In this document: one piece after another, positions 1-7,183 of the stretch | How positions within the stretch are numbered: position 1 is the stretch's first letter | Layout: each line of letters starts with the position of its first letter | NCBI RefSeq assembly: GCF_050859025.1 | Contig: NZ_CP138200.1 | Location: forward strand, 4,836,001-4,900,000 | Origin: Wukongibacter sp050859025 | GTDB lineage: Bacteria > Bacillota > Clostridia > Peptostreptococcales > Caminicellaceae | Reading direction: 5' to 3' | Length of the DNA: 64,000 bases | The notes under the pieces: generated by a model | The model's input: only the letters and a program-made list of their open reading frames with translations | What the model was told of the DNA's origin: nothing | Databases searched by the model: none | Position numbers and translations under genes: made by a program

Positions 1-254
1 ATCAGAATAGTATTTTTTAGCTCCTCATTGTACCTCTTTGTGGCCTGTCCCTCTGCCTTTATGGCCTGTTCTCCTATTCTCATTAGATCTATAAGTAAAT
101 CCTCCGCCACGTCAAATGGATTGTACATACTAAAGACTGCTTCAGCCGTCGGAACTATATAAATCTCCCCTGATTCGCTTTCTTTATACTCATAGTCATT
201 ATATCTAATCCAATCTGTAGCAAAGCTTCCTATTAAAGCTATCCTTCTACGCAT
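1..254 (-). CDS. Hypothetical protein, 3' end cut by window edge
   Basis: An open frame runs off the left edge of the window. It begins with ATG at 254, preceded by an AGGAGGAT ribosome site at good spacing. The visible 84 residues start MRRRIALIGSF and contain a basic start, a short hydrophobic strand, an acidic stretch and a probable helix rich in Glu, Lys and Ala. I recognise no family. The next gene upstream is on the same strand but is separated by a terminator-like hairpin, so this is probably its own transcript. The reading frame is well supported; the function is unknown. Confidence 0.6.
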   Translation of the reverse strand, partial: MRRRIALIGSFATDWIRYNDYEYKESESGEIYIVPTAEAVFSMYNPFDVAEDLLIDLMRIGEQAIKAEGQATKRYNEELKNTIL

Positions 255-371
255 TAGAATATCCTCCTATATATTTATGCACCTTAGTATGTAATAGTTC
301 TAATAGCTTTAACTATTACATATATTATATAATTCATATATAATTTGTGTCAATTGTTCTTATAAAATAAA

Positions 372-407
372 ATACCCGTAGGCTTTATGATTCATGCCTA
401 CGGATAT
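372..407 (-). terminator. Hairpin terminator after the DUF1292 gene
   Basis: CCGTAGGC (376-383) pairs with GCCTACGG (396-403) around a 12-base loop. On the minus strand a T-rich tract (TATTTTATTTTATA) follows. It lies just downstream of the minus-strand gene ending at 458. Confidence 0.7.
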
Positions 408-457
408 ATAATATATTTTTTAAATTGGTTATTATTTTGATTTATTATCTTAATATT

Positions 458-796
458 TTATTCACACAAACTTAAAAAAGCCTCTGATACCATTTCATAC
501 TCTTCATCTGTCTCAATCTGAGATAGCAAAGGTCCTTCTTCAGTTTCTTCAAACCCATATAAGAATACATCTTCGCTACCCTCAGGAAGCAGAGCTATAT
601 ACTCTTTATTCTTAATTTCAAATATCCCCAATACTTTACAAGCCAATTCTTTTCCATCATTTAATGATAGATAAAGCATTTCTACTTCCTCCTGAGAATG
701 GCATCCACACCCACATTCATGTCCATCGTCATGGTTATGATGATTATGTTCATGATTATGACCACATTGGCAGTTATGGCTATTTTCTTTATTCAT
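458..796 (-). CDS. DUF1292 family protein with His/Cys-rich N-terminus
   Basis: This is a 112-residue protein. The C-terminal two thirds (about residues 38-112) look like the DUF1292 fold, a small acidic domain common in Firmicutes and without a known biochemical role. The N-terminal 35 residues are unusual: they hold about ten His and six Cys in HNH- and CGCGCH-type clusters, which suggests Zn, Ni or Co binding. The start at 796 has a GGAGGAAT ribosome site. A terminator follows at 372-407, so the gene is probably monocistronic. The family call rests on sequence character only. The metal-binding idea is inferred from composition. Confidence 0.7.
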   Translation of the reverse strand: MNKENSHNCQCGHNHEHNHHNHDDGHECGCGCHSQEEVEMLYLSLNDGKELACKVLGIFEIKNKEYIALLPEGSEDVFLYGFEETEEGPLLSQIETDEEYEMVSEAFLSLCE

Positions 797-934
797 TGTA
801 TTCCTCCAATTTTTATGTATTTGTTACTATTTAGTATCTCATATTGCCTTCTTATTATCAATACTAGAATAAAGAATTTCTTCTTTAACTACCATAATTG
901 GTAAATATAGATGGATATCTCAGAGAATCAATAA

Positions 935-1942
935 TCACTTAATAGACTCAGCTATTTTCATTAATTCACTTTTTGTAATATATCTTCTTCCATGCAATCC
1001 GTAAAGTACACCGTTAGCTTCCCAGTCAATACTACTATCCTCAGTTATTATAGCATCAAAACCATTAATTTTCACTTGTTCCAACTTTTCTACTCCCATT
1101 TCATATGATGTCTCTTCATCAGCAAATCTTTGCTGCATATAGATATAATTTTCTGCTTTCTCATTGGTAAAATACAGATTAACATATTTACTACTAACAT
1201 TTCCTTTTTCATCCTTATAAAACTCAGCTTTACTAAATTTATAGCCTTCTGGTAAATAGCTAGGAAGAATAACATTAAAACAAGTATATTTATTCAATTC
1301 ATTAGGATTAGTAATTTCTAATATTTTTTCTTCCCTTTCTTTTTGTCTCATTTTTTCCGTTACTATCTGTCCATCGGAAAAGCCAACAATTCTTTCCCCC
1401 GCAGCTGTATATATTTTCTTACTGCTATCCTTAAATACTATACTTATCCCAGTATAATCTACAAAGGATTCTTCTGCTGGAATTGGCTTTCCCTCTTCAT
1501 CGAAAACCCTACCTTTTAATTCATAGGGAACAAGAAATTCTTTTGCTTGAGATGAAGAAGGCTCTTCTTGTATAATTCTTATATGTCCAAGAGATATGGA
1601 CTTTATTATTTTTTCTATAAATTCCTGTGCAAATGATGTTTGCATTAAAGAGATACTTATTATTGATACTAATACAAATGAAGCTACTAAATTAATAGGC
1701 CGTTTATTCTTTTTGCACTTTCTCGTAATATTATCTTCCTTAAATTTGTTGATATTTCTTAAAGCTTTGTTAAATACAACTTTCTTATTACTATTTCTAC
1801 TAAAATCTTTATCAGCTAATGTTTTACCTAATTCTAACAGTCCATTATACTCTTCATTCCCCAATTTATTCGTTTCTTTTACTCCATCAAAATAATTATC
1901 TATCTCTAGTGAAAACCTTTTTTCAATACTTGTTTTCTTCAT
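935..1942 (-). CDS. Membrane-anchored DUF4367-like protein, probable anti-sigma partner
   Basis: The protein has 335 residues: a cytoplasmic N-terminus of about 80 residues, one transmembrane segment (about 84-104), and a large extracellular part. The C-terminal region (about 220-335) resembles DUF4367, with the LPSYLPEGYKF-type motif found in many Firmicute proteins encoded beside ECF sigma factors. The gene overlaps the sigma-factor gene by four bases (ATGA), so the two are translationally coupled. This arrangement usually means the soluble N-terminus holds the sigma factor inactive until an envelope signal arrives. No zinc-binding anti-sigma motif (HxxxCxxC) is visible, so the regulatory role is inferred from position. 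Confidence 0.7.
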   Translation of the reverse strand: MKKTSIEKRFSLEIDNYFDGVKETNKLGNEEYNGLLELGKTLADKDFSRNSNKKVVFNKALRNINKFKEDNITRKCKKNKRPINLVASFVLVSIISISLMQTSFAQEFIEKIIKSISLGHIRIIQEEPSSSQAKEFLVPYELKGRVFDEEGKPIPAEESFVDYTGISIVFKDSSKKIYTAAGERIVGFSDGQIVTEKMRQKEREEKILEITNPNELNKYTCFNVILPSYLPEGYKFSKAEFYKDEKGNVSSKYVNLYFTNEKAENYIYMQQRFADEETSYEMGVEKLEQVKINGFDAIITEDSSIDWEANGVLYGLHGRRYITKSELMKIAESIK

Positions 1943-2502
1943 AGCTGACCACCTCTTTCTATTTCTTTTTTCAATTTCTTCATGGAACGATAAAGTATAA
2001 CCCCTACATTGCTTTCAGATATATCTAAAATCTCAGCTATTTCCTTATTTTTTAATTCTGCACCAAACCTAAGGGCAATGATATTTCGTTCCCTAGTATT
2101 CAAAACATTTAAAGCCCTTGAGATTCTATCTTTAATTTCAGATATTTCTATTACTCCCTCTGGAGTTTTTTCTCTTGATATTAGCTCCTTAATCTTATCT
2201 ATAGAAAATAATTTATTCTTCTTACTTCTAAGATAGTCTCTCACTACATTTCTTGCTATAGCAAACATCCATACTTCAAAAGGTGACTTAGTCTTTGAAT
2301 ATGTATCTATCTTTACCATTATCTTTTCGAACACCTGACTTGTGAGATCCTCTGCTATATGATAGTCCTTAACTCTGTAGTACATATAGTTATAAACTCT
2401 CTTGTAGTAAGTCTCAAAAATATAGGTGAATTCTTTTTCCTTATATAGATTCTTCTCAATTTCTTTTTTATCTAAGCTATTAAGGAAAGCAGCCCTCTCC
2501 AT
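1939..2502 (-). CDS. ECF-type RNA polymerase sigma factor
   Basis: The protein has 187 residues, the normal ECF size. Region 2 (about 28-95) includes the YRVKDYHIAEDLTSQVF stretch that binds core polymerase and melts the -10 element. Region 4 (about 130-183) includes LNTRERNIIALRFGAELKNK and a helix-turn-helix that reads the -35 element. It is the first gene of a two-gene operon with the membrane protein downstream, overlapping by four bases. The usual model is release of sigma from its membrane partner under envelope stress. I could not identify its target promoter with confidence. Confidence 0.9.
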   Translation of the reverse strand: MERAAFLNSLDKKEIEKNLYKEKEFTYIFETYYKRVYNYMYYRVKDYHIAEDLTSQVFEKIMVKIDTYSKTKSPFEVWMFAIARNVVRDYLRSKKNKLFSIDKIKELISREKTPEGVIEISEIKDRISRALNVLNTRERNIIALRFGAELKNKEIAEILDISESNVGVILYRSMKKLKKEIERGGQL

Positions 2503-2649
2503 ACTCTTAGTCTCCTCCTTTCTTTAACTTTTAACTTAGCTAGACAATTGTACAATTTATTCTTCTAAGTATTCTCATTTGTTAATACGAAAAACTTTTG
2601 ATTTCATTACATATATTTTAAAATTTTTTTATCTTATTTTAATATCAAA

Positions 2650-2685
2650 AAACTAAAAAAACCTGAAGATAAATTCTTCAGGTTT
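2650..2685 (-). terminator. Rho-independent terminator of the cold-shock gene
   Basis: An 11-bp perfect stem (2659-2669 with 2675-2685) with a 5-base loop is followed on the minus strand by TTTTTTAGTTTTTT. It lies 20 bases after the csp stop codon. Confidence 0.9.
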
Positions 2686-2707
2686 AAATAGTCTAATTAA
2701 TTTTTAA

Positions 2708-2905
2708 TTAAATAACGTTGATGTTTTCAGCTTGAGGACCTTTAGCTCCTTCAACAACATCAAAAGATACTTTTTGTCCTTCTTCTAAAGTTTTGAATCC
2801 TTCTACATTGATTTGTGAGAAGTGAGCGAATACATCGTTTCCTTCGTCTGTAGTGATGAATCCAAATCCTTTTTCTGCATTAAACCATTTTACTGTACCA
2901 GTCAT
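2708..2905 (-). CDS. csp: Cold-shock protein, CspA family
   Basis: This is a complete 65-residue cold-shock domain. The RNP1 motif KGFGFI and the RNP2-like motif VFAHFS, which form the nucleic-acid-binding face, are both present. Such proteins bind single-stranded RNA and DNA and act as RNA chaperones in cold or growth transitions. The start has a strong GGAGGTAAG ribosome site. The mRNA leader holds a perfect 13-base long-range complement next to that site (separate entry). The gene lies opposite a DEAD-box helicase gene, another typical cold-shock function. It is followed by a clear terminator and so is monocistronic. Confidence 0.97.
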   Translation of the reverse strand: MTGTVKWFNAEKGFGFITTDEGNDVFAHFSQINVEGFKTLEEGQKVSFDVVEGAKGPQAENINVI

Positions 2906-2910
2906 ATTTT

Positions 2911-3038
2911 CTTACCTCCGAAATTTTTATTACCTTAATTCTTTGTAATAATAAATTACCAGTAAAAGCTTACAGACTCTGTGCCTATATGCTTTTGGCC
3001 ATATTCATTTAGTGAAATGACCTACAATAAAAATTTCG
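2911..3038 (-). promoter_or_regulatory. Structured csp leader: helix next to the ribosome site
   Basis: Bases 2919-2931 and 3026-3038 are perfectly complementary over 13 positions. In the csp transcript the downstream arm ends against the GGAGG ribosome site (2911-2919). Folding would set the start region at the base of a long stem. Leaders of cspA-type genes are known to change fold with temperature; that this one does so is inference. Confidence 0.5.
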
Positions 3039-3283
3039 AAATCTATGTTTTAAGTCAATCTTAAGCTTAGATAATTCGAAAAATATTCTATGTAATAAAT
3101 CATTTACTTCTGAATAAAGGTTCTCTATAATCATATACTATTTATAAAATATGTCAAGACCCTTTTTGATACTTTTTCAATTTTATCAAATAATACTTTT
3201 AAACCAAGCATAACTTCTCTACCACAATATCTTAGTTATATCTTTCTATTATGTCAAATTTCTGATATACTGAATTGATTAAA

Positions 3284-3384
3284 TAGGATTCCTCTAGCAA
3301 AACTTACTATGATATATCCAAATATTTGATGTTTTGGAAGCTTGGGATATGTACAAATCAATGGTTTTTCTGAGAAGTCTATAT
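3284..3384. repeat. Probable degenerate copy of hairpin repeat family B
   Basis: It begins TAGGATTCCT, carries AAAACTTA followed by a central imperfect palindrome, and ends with AAATCAATGGTTTTTCTGAGAAGTCTA. That is the same order of blocks as the clear copies at 15375, 41374, 48798 and 55432. It is more diverged than the others. Confidence 0.4.
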
Positions 3385-3497
3385 AATAAAATTAAAAATA
3401 CGATTAACCCATATTATTCATAGAAGGGCTTGATAATATATAAGTAATTTTACTTTTTTATAGATAATATGGAGTTAACTTTGAAAGGTAAATTATT

Positions 3498-4736
3498 ATG
3501 ATGAAATTTAAAGATCTAAAGCTTAGTGATAATCTAGTGGATATTTTGAAATCTCAAGGAATAAGTAAGCCTACTCCAATTCAACAGCAGAGCATTATGC
3601 TTATAAAGGATGGTAATGATGTTATTGCCGAAGCTCAAACTGGAACTGGTAAGACCCTTGCATTCTTGCTTCCAATGTTCGAAAATATATCTCCTGATAT
3701 AGATGCAATTCAAGGCTTAATCCTAACCCCTACAAGAGAGCTCGCTATACAAATAACCCAAGAAGCAAAAAAATTAAGGGGAGCTAAGAACCTAAATATT
3801 TTAGCAGCCTATGGAGGTCAGGATATAGCGGCACAATTAAAAAAGCTAAAGCGTAACATTCATCTAGTAATCGCAACTCCAGGTAGACTGTTAGATCACC
3901 TTCGCAGACAAACCATTGATCTCGACAGCTTAAGCACATTAGTATTAGATGAAGCCGATCAAATGCTTCATATGGGATTCAAAAACGAAGTTGAGACTAT
4001 TATAAAGCAGACCCCTAAAAAAAGACAAACTCTTTGCTTTTCCGCTACAATGAACTCAGGGGTAAAAAAACTTGCTTATAAATATATGAATAATCCTAAA
4101 ATAGTAGCAGTAGAAAAAAAGGAAATAACTCTAAAAAATATTAAACAGACTCTAATAGAAACAACCGATAGAAGAAAACAGGCCGATTTGTGTAGAGTTT
4201 TAGATGAAGATAACCCTTTTATGGCAATCATCTTTTGTAGGACCAAGCGAAGAGTCGATAAGCTTGAGCAAGATCTTTATCAGAAGGGCTATAATTGTCA
4301 AAAACTGCACGGTGACTTAACACAAGCAAAGCGTGAAAAGGTTATGAAAGCCTTCAAAAGTACAGATATTCAGTATTTGATAGCTACCGATGTAGCCGCT
4401 AGAGGATTAGATATAAGTGGTGTTAGTCATGTATATAACTACGATATTCCCGAAAATGCAGAAAGCTATATCCACCGCATTGGCCGAACTGGTAGGGCTG
4501 GTGAAAAGGGATATACATACCTTTTTGTCGCTCCAAAGGATAAATCTACCTTAGAGAACATTGAAAAGGAAATAAAACTAAAAATTCCTAAAAAGGTTTT
4601 ACCACCTTCAAAGGAGGACAACAATGAACTAAACCAAACACCTCAAACATCTAAAAGAAAGTACACAAAAAGAGTAAATACTAATCCTAAAAAATTCTAT
4701 AAGACCAATAAACCTAAAAGAAAAAAACGCAGGTAA
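3498..4736 (+). CDS. DEAD-box ATP-dependent RNA helicase (CshA/DeaD type)
   Basis: This is a 412-residue helicase with all core motifs in order: the Q motif (TPIQQQS), I (AQTGTGKT), Ia (PTRELA), II (DEAD), III (SAT), then domain 2 with ARGLD and HRIGRTGRAG. A Lys/Arg-rich tail (about 370-412) should add RNA affinity. Enzymes of this kind unwind short RNA helices in ribosome assembly and mRNA decay and matter in the cold. Two ATGs lie in tandem (3498 and 3501); either could start, and the ribosome site GAAAGG is modest. It is divergent from csp, and a terminator follows at 4742. Confidence 0.95.
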   Translation: MMKFKDLKLSDNLVDILKSQGISKPTPIQQQSIMLIKDGNDVIAEAQTGTGKTLAFLLPMFENISPDIDAIQGLILTPTRELAIQITQEAKKLRGAKNLNILAAYGGQDIAAQLKKLKRNIHLVIATPGRLLDHLRRQTIDLDSLSTLVLDEADQMLHMGFKNEVETIIKQTPKKRQTLCFSATMNSGVKKLAYKYMNNPKIVAVEKKEITLKNIKQTLIETTDRRKQADLCRVLDEDNPFMAIIFCRTKRRVDKLEQDLYQKGYNCQKLHGDLTQAKREKVMKAFKSTDIQYLIATDVAARGLDISGVSHVYNYDIPENAESYIHRIGRTGRAGEKGYTYLFVAPKDKSTLENIEKEIKLKIPKKVLPPSKEDNNELNQTPQTSKRKYTKRVNTNPKKFYKTNKPKRKKRR

Positions 4737-4741
4737 ATATT

Positions 4742-4806
4742 GAGAGAAAGTATAGAATATAGATATTCAATTTAATTCTAAAATTCCTATATTTTCTCTC
4801 CTTTTT
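4742..4806 (+). terminator. Terminator after the DEAD-box gene
   Basis: A 14-bp stem (4742-4755 with 4787-4800, one G-U pair) is followed by CTTTTT on the plus strand. Confidence 0.8.
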
Positions 4807-4920
4807 AGAGCTATTTTGTATTTTAAGCTCCATTAATATATCATATATTTCTTATTTACGCTTGATTAAGCCTATATCTTTTTACCTACAATTGCCATCT
4901 TTATATGTCTTTCCTCATCT

Positions 4921-5256
4921 GTGATAATACAGAATCTTGTCATTTCACTGGCTGTACCAGCTGTAGTGTTAACAGCTTATAATAAACCCATAAAAATGAA
5001 AGAACTAGCCCATAGTTTAAATATGTCTAGCTGTAATTTTACAAAGCATTTTAAACAAGCTACTGGCATTATTCCTAAGGACTATCTAAAAAAGACTAAG
5101 ATGAAGAAAGCAAAGAAACTATTATTATCAGGAAATATGACTGAGGTTGCATACGACTTTGGATATGATAATATATCATATTTTATTAGACTTTTTAAAA
5201 CTGAATATGGAATTACTCCTAAGCACTATAAGGCCTTAAAATCCTCTTTAATGTAA
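4921..5256 (+). pseudogene. Remnant of an AraC-family regulator (HTH domain only)
   Basis: The frame encodes a typical AraC/XylS double helix-turn-helix (about residues 20-110), with the C-terminal signature YDFGYDNISYFIRLFKTEYGITP. AraC regulators are usually 250-300 residues with an N-terminal sensor domain. Here there is no sensor domain, the frame starts at a GTG without a ribosome site, and the first residues look like the middle of a longer protein. I read it as the 3' remnant of a full regulator. A stand-alone HTH protein of the SoxS type is possible but less likely. Confidence 0.6.
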
Positions 5257-5292
5257 GCTTTATAAAAAATTGTAGATTAAATAAGCTATAAT

Positions 5293-5483
5293 AGTAAATA
5301 TACTTATTTACTCAGATTGTTGACAAAGTCAACAAGATGATAGACTGCTGAGAAATTTGAATTTCGAGGCGTGCTGGAAGCAAGAGGCCGCAGCGTATAT
5401 AGACATACGTAAGGGTTCTTGCCTTCAGCAACAACGAAGAAATTCAGGTTTGTCAGCAGTCTGAGTAAATATACTTATTTACT
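5293..5483. mobile_element. Hairpin element A, copy 1, with 20-bp palindromic direct repeats
   Basis: A 151-bp element (5313-5463) lies between two perfect 20-bp direct repeats (5293-5312 and 5464-5483). Each repeat is a palindrome of the form AGTAAATA-TACT-TATTTACT. The element ends are imperfect inverted repeats: the left end CAGATTGTTGACAAA resembles the reverse complement of the right end, CAGACTGCTGACAAA. Inside are a small perfect hairpin (TTGTTGAC with GTCAACAA) and a long interrupted stem with two inner hairpins. A second copy at 53716-53915 has the same layout but different flanking repeats, so the flanks are duplicated target and not element. It encodes no protein. Confidence 0.75.
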
Positions 5484-5505
5484 GAAGTAATTGGAGGTAA
5501 TAGTA

Positions 5506-5997
5506 ATGTCAATAAGATTAGCTAAATATGATGACCTAGAAACACTGGTTGAAATCTATAATCAAGCCATTGTGAAGGGAAAATGTACTGCAGATATGGA
5601 CACCTTATCTGTTGAACAAAGAGTCCCTTGGTTTAAAGAACACCAGTCATTACAATATCCCCTATACGTATACGAAATTAATGGTAGAGTTGTTGGCTAC
5701 ATGTATTTATCTGGCTATAGACCTGGAAGAAGAGCTATGAGATTTACTTGCGAAGTCAGCTATTATATTCATAATGATTATCAAGGACAGGGAATAGGAA
5801 CAAAATTCTTAGCCTTTTCAATCAAAAAAAGCAAGGAATTAGATTATAAAACCTTGGTTGCAATATTGTTGGATTGGAATATTCCAAGTATAAAATTACT
5901 TAAAAAATTTGGTTTTGAAGAATGGGGATGTCTACCTAACATTGCTGATTTTGATGGAGAAACCTGTTCACATCTTTATTACGGATTAAAGTTATAG
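5506..5997 (+). CDS. GNAT acetyltransferase (phosphinothricin acetyltransferase-like)
   Basis: The protein has 163 residues from the ATG at 5506, chosen because GGAGG lies at good spacing (GGAGGTAATAGTAATG). The fold is GNAT: N-terminal IRLAKYDDLETLVEIYNQA, then the acetyl-CoA loop DYQGQGIGTKFL, and LLKKFGFEEWG at the C-terminal end. The start and length match the Pat/YncA subgroup, which acetylates small amines such as amino-acid analogues. The actual substrate cannot be read from sequence. The gene lies directly after hairpin element A, and a terminator follows at 6070. Confidence 0.85.
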   Translation: MSIRLAKYDDLETLVEIYNQAIVKGKCTADMDTLSVEQRVPWFKEHQSLQYPLYVYEINGRVVGYMYLSGYRPGRRAMRFTCEVSYYIHNDYQGQGIGTKFLAFSIKKSKELDYKTLVAILLDWNIPSIKLLKKFGFEEWGCLPNIADFDGETCSHLYYGLKL

Positions 5998-6069
5998 TTA
6001 ACGTAAAATTTCTAGTATATAGAGTCCCCTCGTTTTAGTCACATGTTTCTTTTAAAAATAAGTTCCATA

Positions 6070-6103
6070 AAAATCGAGCTATACTTAATCCTAGCTCGAT
6101 TTT
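6070..6103. terminator. Bidirectional terminator between convergent genes
   Basis: A perfect 12-bp stem (6070-6081 with 6092-6103) reads AAAATCGAGCTA and its complement, with T-runs on both strands. It sits between the GNAT gene and yjdM. Confidence 0.9.
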
Positions 6104-6107
6104 TTAT

Positions 6108-6449
6108 CTATACCTTTTTAACAAACTGAGATTTTAATTTCATAGCTCCAAAGCCATCAATTTTACAATCTATATCGTGATCCCCATCAACTAAACGTAT
6201 ATTTTTTACCTTTGTACCTATTTTTACTACTGATGAACTTCCCTTTACCTTAAGGTCTTTGATTACTGTTACAGAATCACCGTCATTTAAAACATTTCCA
6301 TTGGCATCTCTTATGATTTTTTCATCTTCACTATTTTCCTTCTCTGATTCTAAAGTCCATTCATGGGCACATTCTGGACATACAAGAAGATTTCCATCTT
6401 CGTAGGTATATTCTGAATTACATTTTGGGCAATTTGGCAAATTGTTCAT
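6108..6449 (-). CDS. yjdM: YjdM/PhnA family zinc-ribbon protein
   Basis: The protein has 113 residues. The N-terminal zinc ribbon has two pairs of cysteines (CPKC and CPEC, about residues 8-30). The C-terminal PhnA domain (about 45-113) holds the DANGNVLNDGDSVTVIKDLKVKG core. The family was named after alkylphosphonate genes in E. coli, but YjdM itself is not a C-P lyase component and its role is unclear. No phosphonate genes lie nearby. The start has a GGAGG ribosome site. Length and domain order match the family, so the identity is firm and the function is not. Confidence 0.92.
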   Translation of the reverse strand: MNNLPNCPKCNSEYTYEDGNLLVCPECAHEWTLESEKENSEDEKIIRDANGNVLNDGDSVTVIKDLKVKGSSSVVKIGTKVKNIRLVDGDHDIDCKIDGFGAMKLKSQFVKKV

Positions 6450-6694
6450 AGTTTAATTTCCTCCATTCGCTATTGTTAATTCTAATCTATAATCCCAGAT
6501 TATTTCTAATTTTCTTTTTGAAACTTCCTTAGAAAAATTATTTGAACTTGAAACTTTACTAGAAATATATAGAACCTGTCTTACAAATCTATATAATATC
6601 ATAGTCTTGTTTTATTAGCAAACCTTTATCCAATACATCCTTGAAGTTCCTTTTATGCATATACAAAAGCCATGAATTTCTACAGATTAAATTT

Positions 6695-7183
6695 TTAAAA
6701 CAAATCCCTGTTACGTTCTTCAAGCTTTATTAACCTTTCCTTAATAACGAGTCCATGAGCAAAACCTGTAAGCTTACCCTTTGATCCCACCACCCTATGA
6801 CATGGTATAATAAGTGGTATAGGATTTTTACTATTTGCCATACCAACAGCCCTGGATGCCTTTTCGTTCCCTATATTAGCTGCTATCTGTTTATAGGTGG
6901 AAACTTCACCATAGGGAATTTTAGAAAGCTCATTCCAGACTTTTTTCTGATAGTCCGTTCCCTTAGGATTCAGTTTGACATCAAATGTTTTTCTTTTTCC
7001 CTCAAGAAATTCTTCTATTTCCTTAATCACATCTATGAAAAAATCATCCTTTAAAATCCATCTATCGGATATTTTAAAGCTTCTCTTTCCCTCACCTGTA
7101 TTTAAATATAGATTGCTTAATCCATCTTCATCCCCTACTAAGATAATTTCACAAAATCGTGTATTAAATCTTGTATAGTACAT
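6695..7183 (-). CDS. ogt: Methylated-DNA-protein cysteine methyltransferase (Ogt type)
   Basis: The 162-residue protein takes the alkyl group off O6-alkylguanine onto its own cysteine, a suicide repair reaction. The active-site motif IPCHRVV is present, as is the DNA-binding helix containing the ASRAVGMANSKNP 'arginine finger' region. The length is typical of Ogt without an Ada domain. Its ATG overlaps the stop codon of the upstream ada-alkA gene (TAATG), so the two are translationally coupled. That makes a compact operon for alkylation damage, probably controlled by the Ada part upstream. Confidence 0.95.
   Translation of the reverse strand: MYYTRFNTRFCEIILVGDEDGLSNLYLNTGEGKRSFKISDRWILKDDFFIDVIKEIEEFLEGKRKTFDVKLNPKGTDYQKKVWNELSKIPYGEVSTYKQIAANIGNEKASRAVGMANSKNPIPLIIPCHRVVGSKGKLTGFAHGLVIKERLIKLEERNRDLF

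Larger units (their letters stand above)
2906..3497. other. 592-bp spacer between two divergent cold-shock genes
   Basis: No convincing gene is present on either strand. The csp-proximal part holds the structured leader. The middle holds a probable degenerate copy of the ~100-bp hairpin repeat family B (3284-3384). The rest is AT-rich and must contain the divergent promoters, which I cannot place confidently. Confidence 0.5.

Noticed and set aside
698..904. Plus-strand open frame opposite the DUF1292 gene
   Set aside because: Its composition (Met/Ile-rich) is the mirror of the His-rich codons on the other strand, and it has no ribosome site.
5293..5483. tRNA or small structured housekeeping RNA
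   Set aside because: The fold is a long interrupted hairpin with palindromic direct flanks and a second copy elsewhere; no tRNA arms or CCA-like end are seen.
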